64,000 nucleotides of DNA from [Pseudomonas] carboxydohydrogena (GTDB lineage: Bacteria; Pseudomonadota; Alphaproteobacteria; Rhizobiales; Xanthobacteraceae). Of the stretch, positions 12,391 through 21,928 are shown piece by piece. Location: contig NZ_CP113162.1 in the NCBI RefSeq assembly GCF_029030725.1, positions 1,610,501-1,674,500 of the forward strand, read 5' to 3'. Under the pieces are notes generated by a model. It was given only the letters and a program-made list of their open reading frames with translations, was not told the DNA's origin and made no database searches. A program made the position numbers and the translations under genes. The number at the start of each line of letters is the position of its first letter. Position 1 is the stretch's first letter.

Positions 12391-12421
12391 GGTAGAGCGT
12401 TCCCTTCACACGGGAGAGGTC
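12391..12421 (+). pseudogene. tRNA-Val(CAC)-like fragment (D-arm 3' side plus anticodon arm)
   Basis: The 31 bases read as part of a tRNA. GGTAGAGCG (12391-12399) matches the 3' side of a D-arm. TTCCC / GGGAG (12400-12404 / 12412-12416) form a five-pair anticodon stem around the loop TTCACAC, which places anticodon CAC (Val). AGGTC follows as in a variable region. No TAGCTCAG partner for the D-stem lies upstream, and no T-arm or acceptor stem lies downstream, so it cannot fold into a cloverleaf. I read it as a remnant. The match to tRNA-Val rests on memory of such genes, not on a search. Confidence 0.5.
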
Positions 12422-12544
12422 CAAGGTTTTCGGCCTGCTCGGATGAAGCGTGCGCATCAATTGCGGATTCCCCATCCGTTCCCGTGTTCAGAGCCTGACC
12501 GTCTCCGCTAGCATGGCGGCGGGACAGCCGACACGGGCGGCGCA

Positions 12545-14824
12545 ATGGCGGACGGGGGACTCAAACAGGAGCGGCCGCGCGCGGGGAGGGCCATCGCATG
12601 GCCACCGCGCGAGAGGGCAGCGTCTGCCATTTCCGGCTCCGGCTGGTGGCAATTCCTCACCGAATTGAATCTCAGATGGATCCGCGCCGAGACCGGCCCG
12701 GGTCGGTTGCTGCCGTGGATTCCGGTCGCGTTCGGGGTAGGGATTGCACTCTATTTCACGGCGGCGCGCGAGCCGGTCGCGGTGGTGGTGGTGCCGGTCG
12801 CGGGACTGGCGTGCCTGTTGGCGCTGGCCGTGCGGCGAAGGCCTGTATTTCCCTATATCGCGCTGTTTGCGGCGTTGCTCGCCGGTTTTGCCACCGCGAC
12901 GCTGAAGACCGCCTGGGTCTCGCACACGGTGCTGCTGACGCCGGTTGGTTCGGCGGCGCTGGAAGGCTTCGTCGAGACGCATGAGGAACGCGAGCGTACC
13001 GACCGTTTTGTGCTGCGGGTGACGAAGATGGAGGCGCATCGCGCGCCGCACTTGCAGCGGGTGAGGCTGTCGGTGCGCAAGGGTACCGCGCCCGCGGTGG
13101 GCAGCTATGTGACGCTGAAGGCGCGGCTGTTGCCGCCGCTGCGGCCGCTTCGTCCCGGCGGCTACGACTTTGCACGCGACATGTATTTTCAAGGCATCGG
13201 CGCGTCCGGCTTCGCGCTCGGTGCGATCAAGGTGCAGGATGCGCCAGAACAGCGCGGCTGGCGCTTGCGTTACGCGGCATGGATGCAGGAACTGAGGGAT
13301 GCGGTGGATGCGCGCATCCGCACGGTCCTGAGTGGCGACCAGCGCGCGATCGCGACTGCACTCCTCACCGGTCGCCGTGATGCGATTTCCTCTTCAAACA
13401 ACGATGCGTTGTTCGTTTCGGGCCTCGGCCATGTGCTGTCGATCTCCGGCTATCACATGGCTGTGGTCGCGGGCGTGGTGTTCTTCGCGATCCGCGCGCT
13501 GTTGGCGTTGAACCCGGCGTTGAGCGCGCGTTATGCGATCAAGAAATGGGCCGCATTGGCGGCGCTGATCGCCGCGCTGTTCTATCTGCTGCTGTCCGGC
13601 GCGGAGGTCGCGACGCAACGCTCGTTCTATATGACGGCTCTGGTGCTGGTCGCGGTGATGGCGGACCGGCGTGCGATCACGTTCCGTACGCTGGCGCTCG
13701 CGGCCATGCTGGTGCTGCTGATCGCGCCGGAATCTCTGGTTCATCCCAGCTTTCAGATGTCGTTCGCCGCCACCTTCGGTCTCGTCGTGCTGGCGCAGAT
13801 CGGAATGCCGCAATGGTTTGTCGCGAGTGATGACACACGTCTCGGCCGCTTCGCGGCCTGGGGTGGACGTGAGCTTCTCGTGCTGGCGCTGGCGTCGTTC
13901 GTCGCGGGCCTTGCGACCACGCCATACGCCGCGTTTCATTTCCACCGCATCGCGCCCTACGGCGTCATCGCCAATCTGGTCGCGATGCCGGTGGTGTCCG
14001 CGTTGGTGATGCCTGCGGGTTTGCTCGGGATCATGGCCATTCCGTTCGGCTTCGACAGCCTGTTTTGGCGGTTGATGGAGGTCGGCATCGACTGGATGAT
14101 CGCGGTGTCGCAATGGGTGGCGGCGTTGCCCGGCGCGTTCGGCCGTGTTCATGCCTTCGGTATCGGGCCGCTGATCGTGATGAGTTGCGGGATCGTCATT
14201 CTCGGCCTGTTGCGCTCGCCGTTGCGCTGGATGGGAGCGGCGCTGATCGGTTGCGGCGTGGCATGGGCAGCTGTCGTGACCGAGCCTGACATCCTGATCG
14301 CGCGCGACGCTTTGAGCGTCGCGGTGCGCGGCAAGGATGGCCGGTTGCGAATCATGCATACGGCGAAGAACGCCTTCGTCTGGCGCGAGTGGCTGGCGGC
14401 GGATGCGGATGGGCGCATGGTCACCGATCCGAGCATCGCGCAAGGCGTCTCGTGCGACGAGGCTGGCTGCGTGGCCGAGGGGAAGGAGGGCGATCTCGTC
14501 GCGCTGACGAGGCAGCCCGAGGCGCTGGCGGACGATTGCGCGCAGGCGAAAGTCGTCGTCACGCCGTATCCGGCACCCGCCGATTGCGCCGCCCGGGTCT
14601 TCCATCGCGACGATCTGCGTGGGCTGGGCGGCGTTGCATTAAAGAGAACGGCGCGGGGCTACAGCCTCGTCACAAGCCAGTCCGTCGAGGTGGACCGGCC
14701 GTGGTCGCCAGCCATTCCTGAGGCGTCACGCGGCTCGCAAAGCAACAAAACCCTCGGGCATCGTACGTCCCCGCAACCGGTCGACGCGACGCCGCCGGAG
14801 GGCGAGCAGGAGGTAGCCGATTAA
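12545..14824 (+). CDS. comEC: ComEC/Rec2 family membrane protein
   Basis: 759 residues. ComEC forms the inner-membrane channel for single-stranded DNA uptake in competent bacteria. The N-terminus has two membrane segments, then an OB-like DUF4131 domain (about 130-230; LRPLRPGGYDFARDMYFQGIGASGF). The competence domain follows with the signatures LLTGRRDAI, LGHVLSISGYHMAVVAG, LLSGAEVATQRSFYM and SPASFQMSF-like HPSFQMSFAATFGLV. The roughly 200-residue C-terminal tail contains no metallo-beta-lactamase HxHxDH motif, so the nuclease-like domain of classical ComEC is absent. Role here, true DNA uptake or otherwise, is unknown. It converges on lexA with 12 bases between stops. Confidence 0.85.
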   Translation: MADGGLKQERPRAGRAIAWPPRERAASAISGSGWWQFLTELNLRWIRAETGPGRLLPWIPVAFGVGIALYFTAAREPVAVVVVPVAGLACLLALAVRRRPVFPYIALFAALLAGFATATLKTAWVSHTVLLTPVGSAALEGFVETHEERERTDRFVLRVTKMEAHRAPHLQRVRLSVRKGTAPAVGSYVTLKARLLPPLRPLRPGGYDFARDMYFQGIGASGFALGAIKVQDAPEQRGWRLRYAAWMQELRDAVDARIRTVLSGDQRAIATALLTGRRDAISSSNNDALFVSGLGHVLSISGYHMAVVAGVVFFAIRALLALNPALSARYAIKKWAALAALIAALFYLLLSGAEVATQRSFYMTALVLVAVMADRRAITFRTLALAAMLVLLIAPESLVHPSFQMSFAATFGLVVLAQIGMPQWFVASDDTRLGRFAAWGGRELLVLALASFVAGLATTPYAAFHFHRIAPYGVIANLVAMPVVSALVMPAGLLGIMAIPFGFDSLFWRLMEVGIDWMIAVSQWVAALPGAFGRVHAFGIGPLIVMSCGIVILGLLRSPLRWMGAALIGCGVAWAAVVTEPDILIARDALSVAVRGKDGRLRIMHTAKNAFVWREWLAADADGRMVTDPSIAQGVSCDEAGCVAEGKEGDLVALTRQPEALADDCAQAKVVVTPYPAPADCAARVFHRDDLRGLGGVALKRTARGYSLVTSQSVEVDRPWSPAIPEASRGSQSNKTLGHRTSPQPVDATPPEGEQEVAD

Positions 14825-14836
14825 ACGGCCGCCGCC

Positions 14837-15541
14837 TCAGTATTTCCGGTAAAGCCCGATCAGCTTGCCCTGAATCCGGACGCGGTTTGGCGGCAGGATG
14901 CGGACCTCATAGGCGGCGTTGGCGGGCTCCAGCGCGATGGAAGCGCCACGGCGGCGGAAACGCTTAAGGGTCGCTTCCTCCTCGTCGATCAGCGCCACGA
15001 CGATGTCGCCGGTGTCGGCATTCTCGTTGCGCTGGATCAGCGCCATGTCGCCGTCGAGGATGCCAGCTTCCATCATCGAATCGCCGCGCACTTCGAGCGC
15101 GTAATGCTCGCCCGAGCCGAGCATGTCGGGCGGCACGCTGATGGTATGGCTGCGGGTCTGCAACGCCTCGATCGGGGTACCGGCGGCGATACGGCCCATC
15201 ACGGGGACCGCGACAGGCTGCTCTCCGCTTTCGTCGAAACTGCCGGGAACGGTGCTGCGCACCTTGCCGAGATTGCCTTCGATCACGCTGGGAGTGAAAC
15301 CGCGCCGGGCGCCGCTACTGGCGGCAGGCTCGGGCAACTTGATGACCTCGATGGCGCGGGCGCGATTGGCGAGCCTGCGGATGAAGCCGCGCTCTTCCAG
15401 TGCCGTGATAAGCCGATGGATGCCGGACTTCGACCGCAGGTCGAGGGCATCTTTCATCTCGTCGAAGGAGGGCGGCACGCCGCTTTCCTTCAGCCGCTCG
15501 TTGATGAAGCGCAGCAGTTCATATTGTTTGCGTGTCAGCAT
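14837..15541 (-). CDS. lexA: SOS-response repressor LexA
   Basis: 234 residues. LexA represses DNA-damage genes and cleaves itself when stimulated by RecA filaments. The winged helix-turn-helix is at 1-65 ([13 protein letters not shown]). The self-cleavage bond Ala120-Gly121 lies in [12 protein letters not shown], with catalytic Ser155 (RGDSMMEAG) and Lys193 (EATLKRFRR). An alphaproteobacterial GTTC-N7-GTTC operator lies about 135 bp upstream, implying autoregulation. Position beside moeA-moaC-trpCD is a conserved arrangement in this order. Confidence 0.97.
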   Translation of the reverse strand: MLTRKQYELLRFINERLKESGVPPSFDEMKDALDLRSKSGIHRLITALEERGFIRRLANRARAIEVIKLPEPAASSGARRGFTPSVIEGNLGKVRSTVPGSFDESGEQPVAVPVMGRIAAGTPIEALQTRSHTISVPPDMLGSGEHYALEVRGDSMMEAGILDGDMALIQRNENADTGDIVVALIDEEEATLKRFRRRGASIALEPANAAYEVRILPPNRVRIQGKLIGLYRKY

Positions 15542-15955
15542 CCGGCGCAGCCCTCGATCTCATCGTCCAGCGGATATTCATGTCCAGGCGGGTCATTGCC
15601 CGTTTTCCCGGCAGCCTGTTTGTTCACGACAGGTGCCAGACTCACTCGAAACAAATCATGAACATACACTATATGTTCCATACATGTTCTGCAATAGTTA
15701 AAATCTTATGAATCTGAAAGTACTGTTTTTAGGAAATCATACCGGAATGGACCGGAAGTGGCGCTGAATACCCTCCGGTGCAGGGCAAACGGCACGCCCT
15801 TGGGAGGCGCCCAGGGTGCCTGTCATTTGGCCGCGCGATGCCGCCCATGCGATGGCTTCGATATCTTCTAATTCCAGAAGGGAATGTTCGGTTGAGCGCT
15901 TCGTGGCAACCGCCTACGTCTTCGCGTGATGCGACGAGCAGGAGGAGGGATGCCG
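15542..15955. other. Gene-free region upstream of lexA
   Basis: About 410 bases without a credible gene, between the divergent lexA and the small gene at 15956. It holds the LexA operator and the lexA promoter. A short tandem repeat, ACCGGAATGG then ACCGGAAGTG, sits at 15741-15760. Nothing else is recognised. Confidence 0.6.
15675..15689. promoter_or_regulatory. LexA operator (SOS box), alphaproteobacterial type
   Basis: GTTC (15675-15678), seven bases, GTTC (15686-15689) is the exact direct-repeat operator known for alphaproteobacterial LexA. A GAAC at 15660-15663 gives an extra inverted half-site. It lies in the promoter region of lexA on the minus strand and could also affect the divergent small gene. 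Confidence 0.85.
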
Positions 15956-16255
15956 ATGGCAGATTACGACGGGTCCGAACCGATGCAGGCCGAGATCGAT
16001 CGCCACATGATGACGACGTTTTGCCGGACGCTCGACAGTTCGGCGCTGCCGCCGATGACGGTGATGCGGATGATGGCCTCCGCGCTCGGGGCGATCTATC
16101 GGCAGTCTTCCGCTACGCATCATGCACAGGAGTGTCCCTGCGGCTGGCAGCCATTGCCATCCGATGTCGATATATTGCTGGCGGAAATTGAAAGCGCCGC
16201 TCGCCGTCCGCCTGTTCCCGATCTCACCAATATGCAGATCGTCGGGCGGGCGTAG
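15956..16255 (+). CDS. Small protein of unknown function
   Basis: 99 residues from ATG 15956 (MADYDGSEPMQAEIDRHMMT); ATG 15950 two codons earlier is also in frame. A strong Shine-Dalgarno run, GGAGGAGGG (15941-15949), precedes it at proper spacing, which supports a real gene. The protein looks soluble, with a helical N-terminal half and a His/Cys-containing patch (THHAQECPCGWQP) before a helical C-terminus. I do not recognise a family. It is divergent from lexA and could respond to the SOS box, though that operator is about 270 bp upstream. It converges on moeA. Confidence 0.6.
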   Translation: MADYDGSEPMQAEIDRHMMTTFCRTLDSSALPPMTVMRMMASALGAIYRQSSATHHAQECPCGWQPLPSDVDILLAEIESAARRPPVPDLTNMQIVGRA

Positions 16256-16269
16256 ACGCTCTCCGCTTT

Positions 16270-17478
16270 TCAGCTGGGCAGCCGGATGATGTCGCAGCGC
16301 GCGCCCGCCGGTGCGGGAGGCGCCAGCGGCGGCCGGATCAGCAGAACGTCAGCGGCCGACAGATTGTTCAGCAGCGAACTGTCCTGATGATCGACGGTTG
16401 TCGCGACGGCGACGCCGTTGCCGTTGATCTCGATCCGCGCCCGCATGTATTCCTGACGATGATCATTGGCGGGCAGGTCGTGGCCGAGGATGGCGGTTTC
16501 GACGCAATGGGCGACATGCGCGCGACCCAACAGGGCGCGGATCAGCGGCACCACGAACACGAACGAGCACACGTAGGACGATGACGGATTGCCGGGCAGG
16601 CCGATCACGCTCATCGCTCCCTTGCGGCCGTGCATCATCGGCTTGCCGGGGCGCAGCGCGATCTTCCAGAATTTGATGTCGATGCCTTCGGCCTCGAACG
16701 ATGGCTTGACGAGATCGTGCTCCCCGACCGACGCGCCGCCGGTGGTGATGATAATGTCGGCGCCCAGCGCCTCGGCGCGGCGGATGGCGGCGCGGGTGTC
16801 GTCCAGCGTATCACGCGCGATGCCAAGATTGATTGTTTCAGCGCCGCTGTTACGGACCAGCGCGTTAATCGCATAGGCGTTGGAGTAGATGATCTGCCCC
16901 GGATTCGGCTCCATGCCCGGCATCACCAGTTCGTCGCCGGTGGCGACGATCGCGATCTTCGGCTTGCGATGCACCGGCAGCGTCGGGTGGTTCATCGATG
17001 CGGCGAGCGACAAGTCGCGATCGGACAGCCGGGTGCCGCGCTTGAGCAGTATATCGCCTTCATGGAAATCGAGGCCCGCCTTGCGGACATGGCGCGGCAC
17101 GGGCACGGCTTCCGACAGGGTGATGACATTGCCCTCGCGGACGACGTCCTCCTGAATGGCGATGGTGTCGGCTCCATTTGGCACCACGCCGCCGGTGAAA
17201 ATCCGGATCGCTTCGCCTTGGCCGACCGAGAGATTGCATGGACGCCCGGCGGCGCTCTCGCCGGTCACTGTGAGGCGCGCGCCCGCAAGCGCATCCTGGG
17301 TGCGCACCGCGTAGCCGTCCATCGCCGACATCGGCGCGGGCGGCTGGGTGCGGCGGGCGGCGACATCGCGGGCCAGCGTGCGATGAAGCGCATCGTCGAG
17401 CGCGACGTTCTCCGCAGGCAGAGGCTGTATGCCATCGAGGATGGAGTTCAGTGCGTCGGCGACGGGCATCAGCGCCAT
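16270..17478 (-). CDS. moeA: Molybdopterin molybdenumtransferase MoeA
   Basis: 402 residues. MoeA inserts molybdate into adenylylated molybdopterin to finish molybdenum cofactor. Domains in order are the N-terminal MoeA_N part (PPAPMSAMDGYAVRTQD), the MoCF-binding core with ATGDELV and TTGGASVGEHD, PGNPSSSYV, and the C-terminal beta-barrel. It lies 15 bases after moaC in the same minus-strand cluster. The molybdoenzyme at 31.4 kb is one likely customer. Confidence 0.96.
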   Translation of the reverse strand: MALMPVADALNSILDGIQPLPAENVALDDALHRTLARDVAARRTQPPAPMSAMDGYAVRTQDALAGARLTVTGESAAGRPCNLSVGQGEAIRIFTGGVVPNGADTIAIQEDVVREGNVITLSEAVPVPRHVRKAGLDFHEGDILLKRGTRLSDRDLSLAASMNHPTLPVHRKPKIAIVATGDELVMPGMEPNPGQIIYSNAYAINALVRNSGAETINLGIARDTLDDTRAAIRRAEALGADIIITTGGASVGEHDLVKPSFEAEGIDIKFWKIALRPGKPMMHGRKGAMSVIGLPGNPSSSYVCSFVFVVPLIRALLGRAHVAHCVETAILGHDLPANDHRQEYMRARIEINGNGVAVATTVDHQDSSLLNNLSAADVLLIRPPLAPPAPAGARCDIIRLPS

Positions 17479-17493
17479 GATGAAGCGTCCGTG

Positions 17494-17973
17494 TTATTTC
17501 TGATGTTTGTAAACGCCGGACTTGCCGCCGCTTTTTTCGAGAAGGCGGATGCCTTCGATATGAACGCCGCGCTCGACCGCCTTGATCATGTCGTACACAG
17601 TGAGGCAGGCGACCGATACAGCGGTCAGCGCTTCCATCTCCACGCCGGTCGGGCCTTTCACCTTGACGCTCGCCTCGACGCGGCAGCCGGGCAGCTTGTC
17701 GTCGGGTACGATGTCGAGCGTGACTTTGGACAGCGCCAGCGGATGACACAGCGGAATGAGGTCGGAGGTGCGTTTGGCCGCCATGATTCCGGCGACGCGC
17801 GCGGTGCCGAGCACGTCGCCCTTCCTGGCGTTGCCCTCGACGATGAGCTTGAGCGTTTCCACGCTCATCACCACAAAACCTTCCGCCACCGCCACGCGCT
17901 CGGTCGCGTCCTTCGCGGACACATCGACCATATGTGCTTCGCCCTTGGCGTCGATATGGGTGAGCTTGGTCAT
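17494..17973 (-). CDS. moaC: Cyclic pyranopterin monophosphate synthase MoaC
   Basis: 159 residues. MoaC converts the MoaA product to cyclic pyranopterin monophosphate, the first pterin intermediate of molybdenum cofactor synthesis. Family motifs seen are [44 protein letters not shown] and the Lys-rich tail KSGGKSG. It starts four bases after trpC and precedes moeA, giving the conserved trp-moa-moe layout. Confidence 0.97.
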   Translation of the reverse strand: MTKLTHIDAKGEAHMVDVSAKDATERVAVAEGFVVMSVETLKLIVEGNARKGDVLGTARVAGIMAAKRTSDLIPLCHPLALSKVTLDIVPDDKLPGCRVEASVKVKGPTGVEMEALTAVSVACLTVYDMIKAVERGVHIEGIRLLEKSGGKSGVYKHQK

Positions 17974-17977
17974 GGTC

Positions 17978-18775
17978 TCATGAAGCCTTCGCGAGCAGGG
18001 TGCGGGTCGCCGAGGTGACGTCGGCCTGCCGCATCAGGCTTTCGCCGACGAGGAAGGTCGAGATGCCGACGCGGGCGAGGCGGGCGATATCGGCGGGCGT
18101 GAAGATGCCGCTCTCGCCGACCATGATGCGATCCTTCGGCGCCATGGCGGCAAGCGCCTCGCTGGTGGCGAGCGTCGTCTCGAAAGTGCGCAGATTGCGA
18201 TTGTTGATGCCGAGGAGCTTCGAGCGCAGCTTCAACGCGCGTTCGAGTTCATCCTGATTGTGAACTTCGAGCAGCACGTCCATGCCGACATCGAAGGCCG
18301 CAGTTTCGATGTCGCGCGCGGTGGCATCGTCGAGCGCCGCCATGATGATGAGGATGCAGTCCGCGCCGTGCGCGCGCGCTTCCATCACCTGATAGGTGTC
18401 GTACATGAAGTCCTTGCGCAGCACCGGCAGGGAAACCGCCTCGCGCGCGGCGACCATGAAATCGAGATGACCCTGGAAAGATGGCGTGTCGGTGAGCACC
18501 GACAGGCAGGTCGCGCCGCCTGCCTCGTAGGCGCGCGCGAGCGCGGGCGGATCGAAATCGGCGCGGATCAGTCCCTTGGACGGCGAGGCTTTCTTGATCT
18601 CGGCGATCAGCGCGTAATTTCCGCGCGCGATCGTATTTTCGATTGCCTTGGCGAAACCCCGCGCGGGCGCGGCGCGCCGTGCCGCCGCCTCGATCTCGGC
18701 CTGCGGGCGCGCGGCCTTGGCGGCTGCGATTTCCTCGCGCTTGTAGCGTTCGATCTTTTGCAGGATGTCGGACAA
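17978..18775 (-). CDS. trpC: Indole-3-glycerol phosphate synthase TrpC
   Basis: 265 residues starting at TTG 18775 (read as Met, then [19 protein letters not shown]), which matches the usual MSDIL N-terminus; GTG 18787 is an alternative. AGGTGG (18784-18789, minus strand) sits eight bases ahead of the TTG. The enzyme closes the indole ring in tryptophan synthesis. TIM-barrel motifs are [42 protein letters not shown] and VGESGI. It follows trpD, whose stop codon overlaps the ribosome binding site. Confidence 0.95.
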   Translation of the reverse strand: MSDILQKIERYKREEIAAAKAARPQAEIEAAARRAAPARGFAKAIENTIARGNYALIAEIKKASPSKGLIRADFDPPALARAYEAGGATCLSVLTDTPSFQGHLDFMVAAREAVSLPVLRKDFMYDTYQVMEARAHGADCILIIMAALDDATARDIETAAFDVGMDVLLEVHNQDELERALKLRSKLLGINNRNLRTFETTLATSEALAAMAPKDRIMVGESGIFTPADIARLARVGISTFLVGESLMRQADVTSATRTLLAKAS

Positions 18776-18783
18776 GGGTTGAT

Positions 18784-18789
18784 CCACCT
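18784..18789 (-). promoter_or_regulatory. Ribosome binding site that supports the TTG start of trpC
   Basis: AGGTGG on the minus strand, eight bases before TTG 18775 and overlapping the trpD stop codon, which suggests coupled translation of trpD and trpC. Confidence 0.5.
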
Positions 18790-19802
18790 CAAGCACGGGA
18801 CACGGCGACGAGTTGCGCGAGTTTTTGGGACGCGGCCCCACTGTCGAGCGACTTGATGCCGAGCGCAACACCTTCCTTGAGGTGTTTCGCCTTGCCCGCG
18901 ACGACAAGCGCCGCACCGGCGTTGAGCAGGGCGACATCGCGATAATGGTTCTGCGCGCCCTTGAGCACGGCGTCGAGCGCCGCCGCGTTGGCGGTGGCGT
19001 CGCCACCCTGGAGGTCGGCGTTTTTCACGATGGAAAGACCGCCGTCTTCAGGTGAGACTTCAAATGAACGGATCGCGCCATCGGCCAGTTCGGCCACGTA
19101 AGTCGGGCCGGTGAGGGTGATCTCGTCGAGCCCGTCCGAGCCGTGCACCACCCAGGCGGAGGTCGCGCCGAGATTCTTCAGAACCTGCGCCACAGGCTCG
19201 ACCCAATGCCTGGCGAACACGCCGATCATCTGCCGCGTCACGTCCGCCGGATTGGCGAGCGGACCCAGCAAATTGAAGATCGTGCGGGTGCCGAGTTCCA
19301 CCCGGGTCGGGCCGACATGGCGGATCGCGGGGTGATGCGCGGGCGCGAACATGAATCCGATGCCCGCCTTGGCGATGCAGGCGCCGACCTGTTCGGGCGA
19401 GAGGTCAATATTGACGCCGAGCGCGGCCAGCACATCGGCCGCGCCGGATTTCGACGACATCGCGCGGTTGCCGTGCTTGGCGACGGGTACGCCCGCGCCC
19501 GCGACGATGAATGCCGCGCAGGTCGAGACATTGACCGATCCCGCGCCGTCGCCGCCGGTGCCGACCACGTCCACCGCGTCTGCGGGGGCGGTCACGCGCA
19601 GCATCCTGGCGCGCATGGCCGACACGGCACCCGTGATCTCGTCCACGGTTTCGCCGCGCACCCGCATCGCCATCAGCGCGCCGGCGATCTGCGATGGCGT
19701 GGCCTCGCCGGACATCAGGTAGTCGAATGCAGCCACGGCTTCCTCGCGCGCGAGCGCTTTGCCGTCCGCGAGTTTGGCGAGGATCGATTTGAAATCGCGC
19801 AT
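18789..19802 (-). CDS. trpD: Anthranilate phosphoribosyltransferase TrpD
   Basis: 337 residues from ATG 19802 ([14 protein letters not shown]); GTG 19817, overlapping the upstream stop as GTGA, is an alternative. TrpD joins anthranilate to PRPP. Motifs are the PRPP-binding [15 protein letters not shown] (about residue 75-90), [17 protein letters not shown] and the C-terminal [10 protein letters not shown]. No trpG (glutamine amidotransferase) lies between ppiD and trpD, so the glutaminase subunit is encoded elsewhere or fused to TrpE. Confidence 0.97.
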   Translation of the reverse strand: MRDFKSILAKLADGKALAREEAVAAFDYLMSGEATPSQIAGALMAMRVRGETVDEITGAVSAMRARMLRVTAPADAVDVVGTGGDGAGSVNVSTCAAFIVAGAGVPVAKHGNRAMSSKSGAADVLAALGVNIDLSPEQVGACIAKAGIGFMFAPAHHPAIRHVGPTRVELGTRTIFNLLGPLANPADVTRQMIGVFARHWVEPVAQVLKNLGATSAWVVHGSDGLDEITLTGPTYVAELADGAIRSFEVSPEDGGLSIVKNADLQGGDATANAAALDAVLKGAQNHYRDVALLNAGAALVVAGKAKHLKEGVALGIKSLDSGAASQKLAQLVAVSRA

Positions 19803-19813
19803 GGCGAGGCCGG

Positions 19814-21718
19814 TCACTGGTTGCCGGTCGCGCCGGTCGCGATCGCGAATGCGTTCTCGTTCACCTTCACGCCGAGGGTGGTTTCCAGATGGGTGATGTA
19901 TTGCCCGATCTGCTCGTCGCTGAGGTTCTGCGCGAGACCTTCCTTCATCTTTTTGGATTCGTCCGAATTGAGATCGATTGCCGGTGTGGTGACATTGGCG
20001 ACCTGCAACACGACCACGCCGCTGCTGGCGGGCGTGTTCTCCGCCATCGCTGCGCTGCCCTTCGCTGTCCGGAAGGCCGTATCGACGACGATATCCGGCA
20101 GACCGTTGACCTTGTCCTCGCGCTTGAACGGGGCAGAGGTCTGCGCGGTCAGTCCGGCGGCCTTCACTTCGGTCGCGAACACGCCACCCTTGTTGATCTT
20201 CTCGACAAGCTCCTTGGCCTTGGCGCGCAGGCGCGTGGCGACCTGCTCGTCGCGCCAGCGCGCGGTGACCTGATCCTTGACCTCATCGAGCGTGCGATCG
20301 CGCGAGGGGGTGACGCCGAGCACGTCGAACCAGACTTCGCCGCCGGGGAAGGTGAGGGGATCGTTATCGACGCCGACATCGCTGCCGAACGCCGCCGTGA
20401 TGAGATCGACGCCTTTCGGCAGGGGCGCTTCCTTGCCGTCCGGCGTGCGGCCGGAGCGATCGACATCGACCGTTGTCGCTTCGAGGCCGTTCTTTTGCGC
20501 GGCTTCCGCGATGCTGGCGCCGCCGCTGCGCTCGTCCTCGACGGCGTTGCGCATCTTGTCGAAGTCGGCGCGCACGCGCTGCTCGGCGATTTCCTTCTTG
20601 ATGGCGGGCGCGACTTTCTCGAAGGCCTCCGTCGAGCCGGGCTCGATCTTCGTGACCTTGAGCAGCACGGTGGCAAGCGCGCCCTTCACCGGCTCGCTGA
20701 CTTCGTTGAGCGGCAGCGCGAACGCGGCCCTGGCGATGATGGGATCGCCGAGGCTCTTCTCGCTGACGAGGCCGAGGTTTGTGTCGCCGGATGTCAGCTT
20801 CATCTCCTTGGCGAGATCATCGAACGACATGCCGCCCGCGATCTTGGCGCGCGCAGCCTTGGCGGCGTCCTCGCTCTGGAAGGCGATCTGCTGCACCTCG
20901 CGACGATCCGGCTTCACGTAGTCGCCGCGGCGGCTGTCGTAAATTTTGCGCGCATCGTCATCGGACACCACGACCTTCTTGGCGAGTTCGTCGGGCGAGA
21001 GCGTGAGATAGACCACCTTGCGGTATTCCGGCGCGCGGAACTGAGCCTTGTGGGCTTCGAAATAGGTGTTGAGCGCGTCCTGCGGTGGCGTCTCGATGGT
21101 GCCGGCCTGATCGGGGCCGAGCTTGGCATAGTCGACGGTGCGCTGTTCGTCCTGGAAACGGCTGATCGCCTCGATCTGGGCTTTGGAGGGCTCGGCGCCC
21201 GCGACGATGCTCCCGATCAACTCACGCCGCAGGGTGAGGCGGCGCTGCTCCGCGATATAGCGCTGCTCGGTGTAGCTGTAATCGCGCATCGCCATGGCGA
21301 AGCGGGCGGGGTCGAACTTGCCGTTCGGCCCGGCGAAGGTCGGATCGGTCGAGATGGTGTGCACGATCTCGGCATCCGACATCCGAAGGCCCATGCGGCG
21401 GGCTTCCTCGTCGAGCGCCGCCTCGGCGATGGTCTGTTGCAGCAACTGGCGGTCGATGCCGAAGGCACGGCCCTGGATGGGCGTGAGCGGCCGGCGGATC
21501 TGGCGGCTGATCTGTTGCAGCTTGTCGGTATAGGCCGAGCGGAATTGCTCCAGCGGAATATCGGTGCTGCCGACCGTTGCGAGCGTCGTCTGCGTCGAGC
21601 CCTTGAAGATGTCGGCGATGCCCCAGACGGCGAAGCTGACGATGAGGATGCCGAACAGCACGCTCATGATCGCCTTGCCGACCCGGTTCGACGTGACGTT
21701 TCGTATCCCTCGGAGCAT
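19814..21718 (-). CDS. ppiD: Peptidyl-prolyl cis-trans isomerase, PpiD/SurA-N type
   Basis: 634 residues from ATG 21718 ([20 protein letters not shown]). A single N-terminal membrane segment ([20 protein letters not shown], about 18-38) anchors a large periplasmic chaperone. SurA-N-like helices at about 45-200 ([22 protein letters not shown]) precede a parvulin-like region (about 250-370; [28 protein letters not shown]). PpiD helps newly exported outer-membrane proteins at the Sec exit. The parvulin part looks weakly conserved, so isomerase activity is uncertain. It is divergent from tpiA across 210 bases and overlaps the trpD alternative start. Confidence 0.88.
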   Translation of the reverse strand: MLRGIRNVTSNRVGKAIMSVLFGILIVSFAVWGIADIFKGSTQTTLATVGSTDIPLEQFRSAYTDKLQQISRQIRRPLTPIQGRAFGIDRQLLQQTIAEAALDEEARRMGLRMSDAEIVHTISTDPTFAGPNGKFDPARFAMAMRDYSYTEQRYIAEQRRLTLRRELIGSIVAGAEPSKAQIEAISRFQDEQRTVDYAKLGPDQAGTIETPPQDALNTYFEAHKAQFRAPEYRKVVYLTLSPDELAKKVVVSDDDARKIYDSRRGDYVKPDRREVQQIAFQSEDAAKAARAKIAGGMSFDDLAKEMKLTSGDTNLGLVSEKSLGDPIIARAAFALPLNEVSEPVKGALATVLLKVTKIEPGSTEAFEKVAPAIKKEIAEQRVRADFDKMRNAVEDERSGGASIAEAAQKNGLEATTVDVDRSGRTPDGKEAPLPKGVDLITAAFGSDVGVDNDPLTFPGGEVWFDVLGVTPSRDRTLDEVKDQVTARWRDEQVATRLRAKAKELVEKINKGGVFATEVKAAGLTAQTSAPFKREDKVNGLPDIVVDTAFRTAKGSAAMAENTPASSGVVVLQVANVTTPAIDLNSDESKKMKEGLAQNLSDEQIGQYITHLETTLGVKVNENAFAIATGATGNQ

Positions 21719-21928
21719 GACACCACATTTGTAGGAGGAAGCGGAACAGACCGGGCCGAAGGCCCTCACCGCATTGTTCCGTCTCGTATAAAACGCCGCT
21801 CCGGCGGGGGCAACCGGCGCGGGCCAGCAGCCGGGCCGGGGAGTGCTGGATAAGGCGCGGCGGCGGGTGGCGCGGGGGCAGGCCCTCTGCTAGCGAAAAG
21901 GAACAACAATGAAGGGGATGGGCGAGGA

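Noticed and set aside
12391-12421. A functional tRNA-Val gene
   Set aside because: Only the inner part is present; acceptor stem, D-stem 5' side and T-arm are missing, so it is listed as a remnant.
15741-15760. Tandem ACCGGAA repeats as an operator
   Set aside because: Two short copies differ and no regulator in the window suggests a role; chance cannot be excluded.
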